Source of the DNA: Planomonospora parontospora
Lineage (GTDB): Bacteria; Actinomycetota; Actinomycetes; Streptosporangiales; Streptosporangiaceae
Assembly (NCBI GenBank): GCA_014647935.1
Contig: BMQD01000022.1
Coordinates: 1 to 64,000, forward strand
Length of the DNA: 64,000 nt
Direction: 5' to 3'
The position numbers were made by a program, and so were the translations under genes. Below the pieces are notes generated by a model. That model saw only the letters and a program-made list of their open reading frames with translations. It searched no databases and was not told where the DNA came from. This document shows positions 47,283 to 55,322 of the stretch, in pieces. Position 1 is the first letter of the stretch. Each line of letters begins with the position of its first letter.

Positions 47283-48224
47283 TCAGTCGCCCTCGGTGCG
47301 TCCCAGCCGCCAGTAGCCCATGAAGGCCACCGAGGAGCGGTCGATCCCGGCCTCCTGCACCAGGTGGCGGCGGAGCAGCTTGACCGCTCCGGCCTCGCCG
47401 GCCAGCCAGGCGTAGAACCCGCCCGCGGCGGGGCCGGTGGGCTGGGGGACCTCCCAGAGGATGCCGGCGTCCACGTCGACGTCCTCCAGTGCGGTCTCGG
47501 CGCCGGGGGAGACCTCCGGCGCCGCGAGCTCGCGGACCGCCTCGCGCACCGCGGGGATCAGCAGGTCGCCGTGGCGGGCCCCGTCGCGGGGGAGCCAGGT
47601 GACCCGCACGCCCGGCGGGACGTCGAGCGGGAGCGCGTCGGCGGCCTGGGGGACCTCGAGCAGGATCCGGGCCCGCACCGCGGGGGACAGGGTCTCGGCG
47701 ATCGAGCAGATCGCGGGGACCGCGGTCTCGTCGCCGGCCAGCAGCAGCCGGTCCGCACCGGGCGGGGGCGCCCACTCCTGCCCACCGACCGGGCCGGGGC
47801 ACTCCGCGTTGGGACCGAGCACCACGAGCCGGTGGCCGGGGGCGGCGTAGGTGGCCCACCGGGAGGCGGGGCTGGTGTCGCCGTGCAGGACGAAGTCGAT
47901 GTCGAGCTCGCGCAGCGCCGGCCGTACGGCGCGCACGGTGTAGGTGCGGATCGGATTGCGCAGCGCTTCGGGGAGCATCCGCCAGCGCCCGTACCAGGAG
48001 TCGTCGTCGCCGAGCGGGGTGAAGGTGCCGTCGGGCAGCGGGAGGACCACCTTGACCCGCTGGTCGAAACCGCACTGGGCGAAGGCGGCCAGATCGTCAC
48101 CGGTGAGGGTGATCCGCACGAAGCTCGGGCTGAGCCGGTGCGAGCGCAGGACTCGCACGTGGAAGAAGCGGTAGGCCGGGATCTCCCTGGCCTGCTCGGG
48201 AGCCGGGGCGCTGTTCACGGTCAT
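47283..48224 (-). CDS. Siderophore-interacting protein (FAD ferric-siderophore reductase)
   Basis: A 313-residue SIP-family flavoprotein. It probably reduces ferric siderophores in the cytoplasm to free iron, using NAD(P)H. The FAD-binding beta barrel has the RTYTVR motif after LPEALRNPI; the C-terminal half (VVLGPNAE, LLLAGDETAVPAICSIAETL, FYAWLAGEAGAVKLLRRHLV) matches the SIP domain. ATG 48224 follows AGAAGG. An iron box sits in the promoter, so iron should repress it. Confidence 0.94.
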   Translation of the reverse strand: MTVNSAPAPEQAREIPAYRFFHVRVLRSHRLSPSFVRITLTGDDLAAFAQCGFDQRVKVVLPLPDGTFTPLGDDDSWYGRWRMLPEALRNPIRTYTVRAVRPALRELDIDFVLHGDTSPASRWATYAAPGHRLVVLGPNAECPGPVGGQEWAPPPGADRLLLAGDETAVPAICSIAETLSPAVRARILLEVPQAADALPLDVPPGVRVTWLPRDGARHGDLLIPAVREAVRELAAPEVSPGAETALEDVDVDAGILWEVPQPTGPAAGGFYAWLAGEAGAVKLLRRHLVQEAGIDRSSVAFMGYWRLGRTEGD

Positions 48225-48256
48225 GGGGTCGCCTTCTGTCAGGAGGTTGCATGACC

Positions 48257-48286
48257 AACTTAGCTTTGCCTAACCTAATCGATCAA
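48257..48286 (-). promoter_or_regulatory. Iron box and promoter of siderophore-interacting protein gene
   Basis: TTAGCTTTGCCTAACCTAA (48260-48278) matches 16 of 19 bases of the DmdR/IdeR iron box. On the minus strand TTGATC (48281-48286), 18 bases and TAAGTT (48257-48262) form the promoter, so the repressor would cover spacer and -10. The site runs into the last codons of the CHAP gene. Confidence 0.85.
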
Positions 48287-49021
48287 ATCCTGGCGGTGTT
48301 CCGCTCCGGCGCGGCGGCGTCCGGAGCGCCGGTGCCGCCCGCCCGGAGCGGGGCGCGGCCGCCACCGGGCCACGAGGAAGGTCCAGCCGAGCACCAGGCA
48401 GGCCAGCACCGTCAGCGGGGCGGGCTCCAGGAGCACCGGGAGCGCGCCCCCGGCATCGGACAAGGTCAGGGCGGTGGTGTCCGCGGCGGGCGCGGGGCGC
48501 ACCTCGACCGGTCTGCCCGCCGGCGCCGCCTCGCCCTCCACGGCGCTCCGGGCGAGGTTCTCCTTGACCTTGCGCGGGAGCCCGTAGCCGACGACCTTCT
48601 CCTGGTCGCGGACCTTGCGCTTCAGCCAGACCCGGTCGACGTTGGCCTCGATCGTGTGGATCGTTCCACCGTCGACGCGCTCCACGATGCCGACGTGGTC
48701 GACGCCCTTGATGTCGTCGCCGCCGGACCAGTCGAAGAAGACCAGGGCGCCGGGTTCCGGCTCGGCGCTCCAGGCGCCGTTGGTCTCGAACCAGCGGGCG
48801 TGCGAGGGGGTCCAGGCGAACCGGCCCACGTAGTCCGCCACGTCCGCCTTCTCCGCGGCCCAGGCGATGAACATGTCGCACCAGGGGGCCGTGCGGTACT
48901 GGGGATCCCGGACCACGGCGGTCGAGTACCACTCGCCGAACTTGGTGTGCTGCCCGGGGCGCTCCCGGTACCCGAGCTCCGCCACCACGACTTCCAGCAG
49001 TTCATCGCCTATCGGATCCAC
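48275..49021 (-). CDS. CHAP-domain protein with C-terminal membrane anchor
   Basis: A 248-residue protein. Residues about 1-160 form a CHAP amidase/peptidase-like domain, with the Cys in APWCDMFIAWAAEKA and the His in KGVDHVGIVERVDGG. A linker rich in Pro/Ala leads to one transmembrane helix (PLTVLACLVLGWTFLVARW) and an Arg-rich tail. No signal peptide is visible, so the topology is uncertain. A role in peptidoglycan cleavage is likely by family. GTG 49021 has GAAGGTGA upstream. Its stop overlaps the iron box of the next gene. Confidence 0.82.
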   Translation of the reverse strand: MDPIGDELLEVVVAELGYRERPGQHTKFGEWYSTAVVRDPQYRTAPWCDMFIAWAAEKADVADYVGRFAWTPSHARWFETNGAWSAEPEPGALVFFDWSGGDDIKGVDHVGIVERVDGGTIHTIEANVDRVWLKRKVRDQEKVVGYGLPRKVKENLARSAVEGEAAPAGRPVEVRPAPAADTTALTLSDAGGALPVLLEPAPLTVLACLVLGWTFLVARWRPRPAPGGRHRRSGRRRAGAEHRQDLID

Positions 49022-49252
49022 GCCCGCCCGTCACCTTCGTCCCCCGCCCTCCGGAAAGGGGTCATCAATCGACAAGGCTGGACTTTAACCCGGTAAACCC
49101 GGACAAGGAGGACGATCTACTGAGCGATACCGAATTCGACGGACGGGGGGAAGTACGGCGGTCCACCGTCTACCATCGGCCGTCCCCGGTCACCGCCGCG
49201 TCCCGGTCGAATAGCATTTGCGCGACACCACGCGACGGGAACGGGTTCCTCC

Positions 49253-49702
49253 ATGTTCGACGACAAGACGCAGGAGACCCTGCGCCGCCTGCTGGACCTC
49301 GCCGAGCATCCCGCCACCCCGCAGGCCGAGCGGGCGCTGGCCCTGGCCCGGGTCCGGGCGCTGGTCATGATCCCGGACGGCGACGCCCGCCGCGCCCCGG
49401 TGACCCCGGCGATGGAGGCGGGCATCCTCAAGGGGATCGCGCCGCTGACCCGCCGGGTGGACGAGGACCTGGTCGACGAGGTCCACGGCGACCTCTACGC
49501 CTTCGGCACCCGCTACCGGGTGATCGGCGAGGTCGCCGACGAGATGGCCCGCGTGCTCGAACGCTGGGCCGCGACCGTCCCGGCCAAGCGCCACCGCCAC
49601 GAGGAGGCGGTCCGCGTCACCGCCGCCAAGCTCGCCTACCTCCTGCAGCGCAGGGACCTGTTCCGCGGTTCCGGGCGGGGCGGCCGCCCCAGGGCGAGGT
49701 GA
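49253..49702 (+). CDS. Hypothetical protein, helical
   Basis: A 149-residue protein I do not recognise. It is rich in Arg, Ala and Glu helices (TLRRLLDLAEHPATPQAERA) with a basic C-terminal tail. There is no signal peptide, membrane segment or Cys motif. Codon pattern and GC at third positions look like a real gene. TAGCAT (about 49213-49218) could be its -10. It stands between the divergent CHAP gene and the Rieske oxidoreductase. Confidence 0.7.
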   Translation: MFDDKTQETLRRLLDLAEHPATPQAERALALARVRALVMIPDGDARRAPVTPAMEAGILKGIAPLTRRVDEDLVDEVHGDLYAFGTRYRVIGEVADEMARVLERWAATVPAKRHRHEEAVRVTAAKLAYLLQRRDLFRGSGRGGRPRAR

Positions 49703-49828
49703 GGGAGCGGGACCGACCGCTCGGGGCCGGGCCGGGTCCCCGCCCGGGCCCGACGCCCTGACGCGTGCTTCCCCGCTCCGCTCCGGCGTCCGGAGGCCCG
49801 GGCGGGGAGGCCCGGCGGCGTCAGCCGG

Positions 49829-51367
49829 TCACCCGGCCGCCTCGTGCTCCGGCTCGGCGTCCGGCAGCTCCATCCGGTCGAGGGGCTCGGTGGCCGGCCC
49901 CTGCAGGACCGAGCCGTCCACGCCGAACCGCGAACCGTGGCAGGGGCACTCCCACGTGCGCTCGGCGTCGTTGAAGCCCACCACGCACCCCAGGTGGGTG
50001 CAGACCGCCGAGACCGCGTGGACCTGCCCGTCCTCGTCGCGGTAGACCGCGCAGCGCTTCCCGCCCACCTTGAGCACCGCGCCCTGCCCCGGGCCCAGCT
50101 CCTCCAGCGCGTCGGCCGGTCCGGTGCCCAGCCGGTCCCCGACGAAGTGGGCGGCGACGGCCGCCTGCATCTTCAGCGCCGGTCCCGCCTCCCGGAGCGG
50201 GTGCAGCCGCCGGGGGTCGTAGAGCCGGGTCCACGACCGCTGCCGGCCGCGGATCAGGTCCGTCAGCAGCAGGCCCGACATGACGCCGTTGCTCATGCCC
50301 CAGCCGCCGAACCCGGTGGCGACGTAGACGTGGCGGGCGCCGGGGTGGAGCGGCCCGATGAAGGGCAGCCCGTCGGTGGTGTGGTTGTCCTGGGCCGCCC
50401 ACCGGTAGGCGATCTCGGTGGCGCCGAACCGCTCGGCCGTCCACGCGGCCAGCCGGTCGAACCGCTCGCCCACCCCGCCGGCGCCCGGCTCGAACTGCTC
50501 GCCGGTCACGATCAGCAGCCGCCGGCCCTCGCCGTACGGCGCCGTCCGGACGGAGCGGGTGTTCTGCTCGGTGGTGATGAACATGCCGCCGGGATCGGCT
50601 CCGGCCGGGATGGCGGCGGCGACGACCAGCTCGCGGTGCGGCTTCATCCGGGTGAACAGCATGGCGCGGTCGAACACCGGGTAGTGGGTGGCCACCACGA
50701 CGTCGCGGGCCGTGACGGTGGCCCCGCCCTCGGTCCGCAGGCTGCACGGCTCGCCCTCGTCGAGCGCCACGACACGGGTGCCCTCGAAGATCCGCACACC
50801 GCGGGCGGTCATCGCCTCGGCGAGGCCGAGCAGGTACCGGCGGGGGTGGAACTGCGCCTGCCCGTCCACCCGCACAGCCCCGGCGACCGGGAAGGGCAGG
50901 GGGGAGGAGGTGGTGAACTCCGCGGCCAGTCCCGCCTCCGCCGCGGCCTCGGCCTCCCGGCGGAGCTCCTCGACGCCGTCCTCGGACTCCACGTAGGTGT
51001 AGGAGGGGAGGCGCTCCAGTTCGCAGTCGACGCCGAGATCGGCGGCGGTCCGCGCCACGTGCTCGACCGCCTCCGTCTGGGAGGTGGCGTACAACCGGGC
51101 GGCCTCCGCCCCGGCGGACTTGGCCAGCCTGGCGTAGATCATCGTGTGCTGGGCCGAGAGCTTGGCCGTGGTGTTCCCGGTGACGCCCTCCGCGACCCTC
51201 CCGGCCTCCAGCACCGCCACCGACAGGCCCTCCTTCACCAGCTCCCACGCCGTGCTCAGCCCGGCGATCCCGGCGCCGACCACGGCGACGTCGACCTCGA
51301 GGTCCTGGGTGAGCACCGGGTACGGCCGGCCCGCCGCGGATTCGATCCAGAAGGATTGCGTAGTCAT
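49829..51367 (-). CDS. FAD-dependent oxidoreductase with C-terminal Rieske domain
   Basis: A 512-residue fusion. The N-terminal DAO-type flavoprotein domain (VAVVGAGIAGLSTAWELVKE, DGLPFIGPLHPGARHVYVAT, GFGGWGMSNGVMSGLL) spans about 1-395. The C-terminal Rieske [2Fe-2S] domain has CTHLGCVV and CPCHGSRF with the paired Cys-His ligands. Such proteins oxidise amines, amino acids or sugars with an internal electron relay; the substrate is unknown. ATG 51367 is divergent from the TetR gene at 51543. Confidence 0.93.
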   Translation of the reverse strand: MTTQSFWIESAAGRPYPVLTQDLEVDVAVVGAGIAGLSTAWELVKEGLSVAVLEAGRVAEGVTGNTTAKLSAQHTMIYARLAKSAGAEAARLYATSQTEAVEHVARTAADLGVDCELERLPSYTYVESEDGVEELRREAEAAAEAGLAAEFTTSSPLPFPVAGAVRVDGQAQFHPRRYLLGLAEAMTARGVRIFEGTRVVALDEGEPCSLRTEGGATVTARDVVVATHYPVFDRAMLFTRMKPHRELVVAAAIPAGADPGGMFITTEQNTRSVRTAPYGEGRRLLIVTGEQFEPGAGGVGERFDRLAAWTAERFGATEIAYRWAAQDNHTTDGLPFIGPLHPGARHVYVATGFGGWGMSNGVMSGLLLTDLIRGRQRSWTRLYDPRRLHPLREAGPALKMQAAVAAHFVGDRLGTGPADALEELGPGQGAVLKVGGKRCAVYRDEDGQVHAVSAVCTHLGCVVGFNDAERTWECPCHGSRFGVDGSVLQGPATEPLDRMELPDAEPEHEAAG

Positions 51368-51461
51368 GCGCGGCTCCTGCCCGCCAGACGGCGCCTCTCA
51401 CGTCCGGCCGGCCCCCGCGGGGCGGCGGTGAGGTCTTCCCGCCGGGCCGGTGGGGCATGAC

Positions 51462-51480
51462 TAGGGTTGGCCGGGCAACC
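51462..51480 (+). promoter_or_regulatory. Candidate TetR promoter and operator
   Basis: TAGGGT (51462-51467) is a possible -10, overlapped by GGTTG (51465-51469) and CAACC (51476-51480), a short dyad with a six-base centre. It could be the autoregulatory site of the TetR gene at 51543 and might also affect the divergent oxidoreductase. Confidence 0.35.
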
Positions 51481-51542
51481 GGACCCCCGTCCGGCCGCCC
51501 GGCCGGGCACCGCCGACGAACGCACCAGGAAGACTCCGCGAC

Positions 51543-52286
51543 GTGACACCACTCGACACGCCCCCCGGCACGACCTCCATGACCCCGGCCGAGGCCGGGC
51601 GCGACCGGCGGGCCGAACGGATCCTGGACGCCGCCGCCGAGCTGCTGGCCGCCCGGGGATACCGGGGGGCCGCCGTCGAGGACGTCGCCCGCCGCGCGGG
51701 CGTGGGCAGGGGCACCGTCCACCTGCACTTCGCCACGAAGGAGGCGCTGTTCCTGACGGTGCTGATGCGCTCCCAGCGGCGGATGACCGGGCGCCTCATC
51801 GAGGACATGCGGGCGGACCCCGCCGCGGTCCTGCCCGGTGAGCTGGCCCGGTCGGCCTACCTCCTGATCCACCACGACCCCGTCGCCCGGGCGGTCCTCA
51901 CCGCCGACTCCGAGAGCCTGGACTCGCTGGGCAGGAGCGCCCCGGCGCTGACCGGGGACCTCGTCGAGACTCGCGAGCGGGTCGCCGACGGCTACTTCGA
52001 GGTGCTCCGTACGCACGGCCTGGTGCGCGCGGACTCCCCGCTCCGGCTGCAGCGCCACGCGTTCGCCGCGGTCCTGACCGGCTTCCTGCTGAGCGGGCCG
52101 GCGGCCCCGGGGGAGGAGCCGGGCGTCGAGGCGAGGGCGGGCATGCTCGCCGGGGTCGTGCGCTCGGCCTTCGAGACGCCCGCCGGCCCCGAAGCGGTGC
52201 GCGCGGCGGCGCCCGAGGTCATCGCCCTCTGCCGGAGCCTGCACGACCGGCTGCACGAGGAGATCGGCCGCCAGAAACTCACCTGA
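51543..52286 (+). CDS. TetR family regulator
   Basis: A 247-residue TetR protein. The DNA-binding domain is at about 25-70 (RILDAAAELLAARGYRGAAV, then VARRAGVGRGTVHLHFATKE). The rest is the ligand-binding domain with a tail of about 60 residues. GTG 51543 is the first start; a later ATG (MTPAEAGRD) is possible. Nineteen bases separate it from the P450 gene, so the two form an operon. This differs from the first TetR/P450 pair, which is divergent. Confidence 0.9.
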   Translation: MTPLDTPPGTTSMTPAEAGRDRRAERILDAAAELLAARGYRGAAVEDVARRAGVGRGTVHLHFATKEALFLTVLMRSQRRMTGRLIEDMRADPAAVLPGELARSAYLLIHHDPVARAVLTADSESLDSLGRSAPALTGDLVETRERVADGYFEVLRTHGLVRADSPLRLQRHAFAAVLTGFLLSGPAAPGEEPGVEARAGMLAGVVRSAFETPAGPEAVRAAAPEVIALCRSLHDRLHEEIGRQKLT

Positions 52287-52305
52287 CATCCACGAGGGGG
52301 AGCCC

Positions 52306-53571
52306 ATGAGCACTCCGCAAGGCCCTGCCGCGACCGGCGCGTTCGACCTGACGGACCCCGCGCTGCTGGACGATCCGCACGGCGGGTTCGCGCGGATGCG
52401 GGAGCGGGCGCCGATGGTGCGCGGCACCATTCCCGGCGCCGCCGCCCCCGTCTGGCTCGTCACCCGCTACGACGACGTCAAGACGGTCCTGGGCGACACC
52501 CGGTTCGTCAACGACCCGGCGCACGTCCCCGGGCGGGGCGCGGAGAACATCCGCGAGCAGGTGATCCGGGCGCGCGGCATCCCCCCGGAGTACGCGCGGT
52601 ACGTGCTGGACGGCATCCTGGACGCCGACGGCGAGGACCACATCCGGCTGCGCAGGCTCGTCTCCCGGGCCTTCACCGCGCGCCGGGTCGCCGAATTGCG
52701 CCCGCGGGTCGCCGAGATCGCCGAGGACCTCCTCGACCGGCTTCCCGGCGCGGCTGAGGACGGCGTCGCCGACCTGATGGAGCACTTCGCCTACCCGCTG
52801 CCGATCACCGTCATCTGCGAGCTGGTCGGCATCCCGGAGGAGGACCGCCCGCGGTGGCGGGAGTGGGGCGCCGCGCTGTTCGCCCCGGATCCGGCGGGGT
52901 TCGGCGCGGTGCTGCGCGACATGGTCGGGCACATCGAGGAGCTGATCGTACGGCGCCGCGCCGCCCCCGGCGACGACCTGCTCACCGGGCTGGTCCACGT
53001 CCATGACGAGGACGGCGACCGGCTCGGCGACGCCGAGCTGGTCACGATGGTCCTGACGCTGGTCCTGGCCGGGCACGAGACCACCGCCCACCTGATCGGC
53101 AACGGGACCGCGGCCCTGCTCGCCCATCCCGGGCAGCTGGCCCTGCTCCGCCGCGAACCGGAGCTGATGCCCCGCGCCGTCCACGAGCTGATGCGCTGGT
53201 GCGGTCCGGTCCACCTGACCCGGACGCGCTACGCCGCCGAGGACGTCGAGATCGGCGGCATGACGGTCCGCCGGGGCGAGGCGGTGGTGGCCGTCCTGGC
53301 CGGGGCCAACCGCGACCCGCGCGTGTTCGACGACCCCGACCGTCTCGACATCACCCGTGAGCCGGACGGGCGGCGGGAGGACCACGTCGGCTTCGGTCAC
53401 GGGCTGCACTACTGCCTGGGCGCCGCACTGGCCCGGCAGGAGGGCGAGGTGGCGCTGGCGGCCCTGCTGCGCCGTTTCCCGCACCTCGCCCTGGCCGTGC
53501 CGCCCGGGGACCTCCCGCGGCAGCCGCTGCCGGGCATGTGGCGCCTGGCCCGGCTGCCCCTGAGGCTCTGA
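52306..53571 (+). CDS. Cytochrome P450 (CYP107-like)
   Basis: A 421-residue soluble P450. It has the ADGEDHIRLRRLVSRAFTAR C-helix region, LAGHETTAHLIGNG in the I helix, ExxR in HELMRW and the heme loop FGHGLHYCLGAALARQE. The general pattern resembles CYP107-type macrolide hydroxylases, but no secondary-metabolite cluster surrounds it. GGGGGAG lies seven bases before ATG 52306. Redox partners are not adjacent. Confidence 0.93.
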   Translation: MSTPQGPAATGAFDLTDPALLDDPHGGFARMRERAPMVRGTIPGAAAPVWLVTRYDDVKTVLGDTRFVNDPAHVPGRGAENIREQVIRARGIPPEYARYVLDGILDADGEDHIRLRRLVSRAFTARRVAELRPRVAEIAEDLLDRLPGAAEDGVADLMEHFAYPLPITVICELVGIPEEDRPRWREWGAALFAPDPAGFGAVLRDMVGHIEELIVRRRAAPGDDLLTGLVHVHDEDGDRLGDAELVTMVLTLVLAGHETTAHLIGNGTAALLAHPGQLALLRREPELMPRAVHELMRWCGPVHLTRTRYAAEDVEIGGMTVRRGEAVVAVLAGANRDPRVFDDPDRLDITREPDGRREDHVGFGHGLHYCLGAALARQEGEVALAALLRRFPHLALAVPPGDLPRQPLPGMWRLARLPLRL

Positions 53572-53605
53572 GTCTCCGGGGCGGCCGGGCCACCGCGGGC
53601 GGCGA

Positions 53606-53624
53606 CCCGGCCGGCCCGGCCGGG
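53606..53624. terminator. GC-rich palindrome in convergent gap
   Basis: CCCGGCCGG and CCGGCCGGG surround one C between the convergent P450 and GH16 genes. It is a likely bidirectional terminator. Confidence 0.45.
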
Positions 53625-53625
53625 A

Positions 53626-55017
53626 TCAGTCGCCGAACGAGAACCAGTTGAGGTTGACGAAGTCGGCGGGCTGCCCGCTGCTGAAGGTGATGTAGACCGT
53701 GTGGGTCCCGGTCACCGGGGTGATGTTGGCGGGGACGGTGCGCCAGCTCTGCCAGCCTCCGGTGTTGGCGATGGCGAAGTCGCCGATCGGCGCGGCGGTC
53801 GGACTGCCCAGGCGCACCTGGACCAGCCCGCTGACCCCACCCGCCGCCCCGGACGCGACCCGGGCCTTGAACTGGGTGGCCGCCGTGCTCCCGAACCGCA
53901 CGTTGTCGAAGCGCAGCCAGTTGCCGTTGCCGATCCCGCCGACGTTCTGCCCGCCGCCCGCGTCCGTGGTGGACTCGACCATGACGCCCGACTGCGCCTG
54001 GTGGGCTTCGGCCTGGATGGTCGAGCGGGCGTCCACCCCGCCGGGGTCGCCGGTGGGGGTGACCGTCGGGGTGGGTTCGGGTCCGGAGCCGCTCTGCCAG
54101 ACGGCCACGTAGTCGACGAGCATCGGCCGCCCGGAGACCGTGGCCGCGGTCGGCGTCTGCCCGCCCAGCGCGTTGGGGAACGCCCCGCCCATCGCCACGT
54201 TGAGCAGCAGGAAGTACCCCTGGTGGGAGGTCATGTTGTTCCAGGTCGTGGCGTCGAACTGGTTCTGGCTGAGACTGTGGAACAGCTGCCCGTCGACGTA
54301 CCAGCGCAGCTGGCCGGGGGAGACGGAGCGGTCCCACTCGAAGCGGTAGGTGTGGAACGCCGACTGGCAGGACGCCCCGGGGCAGGTACGGCTGGCGCCC
54401 AGGCCGGTGGTCTCGTTGCAGGGCCCTCCGGGGTTCACCCCGCAGTGGAGCACGGCCCAGACGGAGTTGATCCCGTTGACGTTCTCCATGATGTCGAACT
54501 CGCCGATGCCGGGCCAGTTCCAGTAGTTGCCGCGGTACGGGCCGCCCAGCGCCCAGAAGGCGGGCCAGTAGCCCAGCGCGGCGTCACCGGTGACGTTGGG
54601 CATCTGGATCCGGCCCTCGATGCGCAGGATGCGGCCGTCGGCGGGTTTGAAGTCGGCGCGCCGGGTCTCGATGCGGCCCGAGGTCCACTCGCTCCCGTTC
54701 TTGACCGGGGTGATGCGCAGGTTGCCGCCGCCGTCGAGGCTCAGGTTGGCGGGGTCGGAGGTGTAGCGCTGGATCTCGCCGGTACCCCAGTTGGCGGGCC
54801 CTCCGGGGTAGGAGTGGCCGGTGTCGATGATCCAGTCGGCGGAGGAGGGGAGGGATCCGGCACCGCCGTTGAAGTCGTCGCTCCAGACCAGGGACCAGCC
54901 GGAGGGGGTGGACGGGACGGCGGCGTTGGCGGCGACGGCGGCCATCGGCAGCGTCAGTGCCGCGACGATGACCGGGATCCATCTCAGAGAGCGATTTCTC
55001 ATGCGTGGACGGCTCAT
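53626..55017 (-). CDS. Secreted GH16 beta-glucanase with CBM6-like module
   Basis: A 463-residue secreted glycoside hydrolase. The signal peptide ends near ANAAVPS (about 30). The GH16 catalytic domain (about 35-300) has SLVWSDDFNGGAGSLP and the ExDxxE motif in GEFDIMENVNG. A Pro/Thr linker (EPTPTVTPTGDPGG) leads to a C-terminal CBM6-like beta-sandwich (STIQAEAHQAQSGVMVEST, GNWLRFDNVRF). Activity on beta-1,3 or beta-1,3-1,4-glucan is likely. ATG 55017 follows GAGAGG; a second ATG is five codons later. Confidence 0.94.
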   Translation of the reverse strand: MSRPRMRNRSLRWIPVIVAALTLPMAAVAANAAVPSTPSGWSLVWSDDFNGGAGSLPSSADWIIDTGHSYPGGPANWGTGEIQRYTSDPANLSLDGGGNLRITPVKNGSEWTSGRIETRRADFKPADGRILRIEGRIQMPNVTGDAALGYWPAFWALGGPYRGNYWNWPGIGEFDIMENVNGINSVWAVLHCGVNPGGPCNETTGLGASRTCPGASCQSAFHTYRFEWDRSVSPGQLRWYVDGQLFHSLSQNQFDATTWNNMTSHQGYFLLLNVAMGGAFPNALGGQTPTAATVSGRPMLVDYVAVWQSGSGPEPTPTVTPTGDPGGVDARSTIQAEAHQAQSGVMVESTTDAGGGQNVGGIGNGNWLRFDNVRFGSTAATQFKARVASGAAGGVSGLVQVRLGSPTAAPIGDFAIANTGGWQSWRTVPANITPVTGTHTVYITFSSGQPADFVNLNWFSFGD

Positions 55018-55087
55018 TCGAGGCCTCTCTCGATGGGGGGACGAGGGGCGGTCGATCGTCGCTGCAGCATGAAGACCGATTAACGCT

Positions 55088-55147
55088 ACTGTCGCGCGAA
55101 CGTTAATTCCGGTCAATATCTACGGTAAAAATTTAGAGAGCGCTCTC
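55088..55147 (-). promoter_or_regulatory. Promoter and LacI-type dyad upstream of GH16
   Basis: GAGAGCGCTCTC (55136-55147) is a perfect 12-bp palindrome with the CG-centred AGCGCT core of LacI-family operators. TTGACC (55111-55116), 17 bases, GACAGT (55088-55093) is the best promoter. Here the dyad lies upstream of the -35, unlike the two pectate lyase promoters. Confidence 0.5.
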
Positions 55148-55322
55148 CGGTTCGGCCGCCGTGCCGTACGGCTGCCTGGAGGCGTCGGTGGCGCCGGTGG
55201 TGCGGTGAGGGCGGGTCCCGTTCCGTTTCCGGGCGGGTGCCGGAGCGGTGTCCCGCCCGGAAACGGAACGGGATCCGGCGGGCGCCGGAGCGTGCCGCCC
55301 GCCGGGACCCCTCGGCGGAGGG

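Noticed and set aside
51543-53571. TetR and P450 considered as part of a secondary-metabolite cluster
   Set aside because: No PKS, NRPS, terpene or tailoring genes surround them; neighbours are a Rieske oxidase and a GH16 glucanase.
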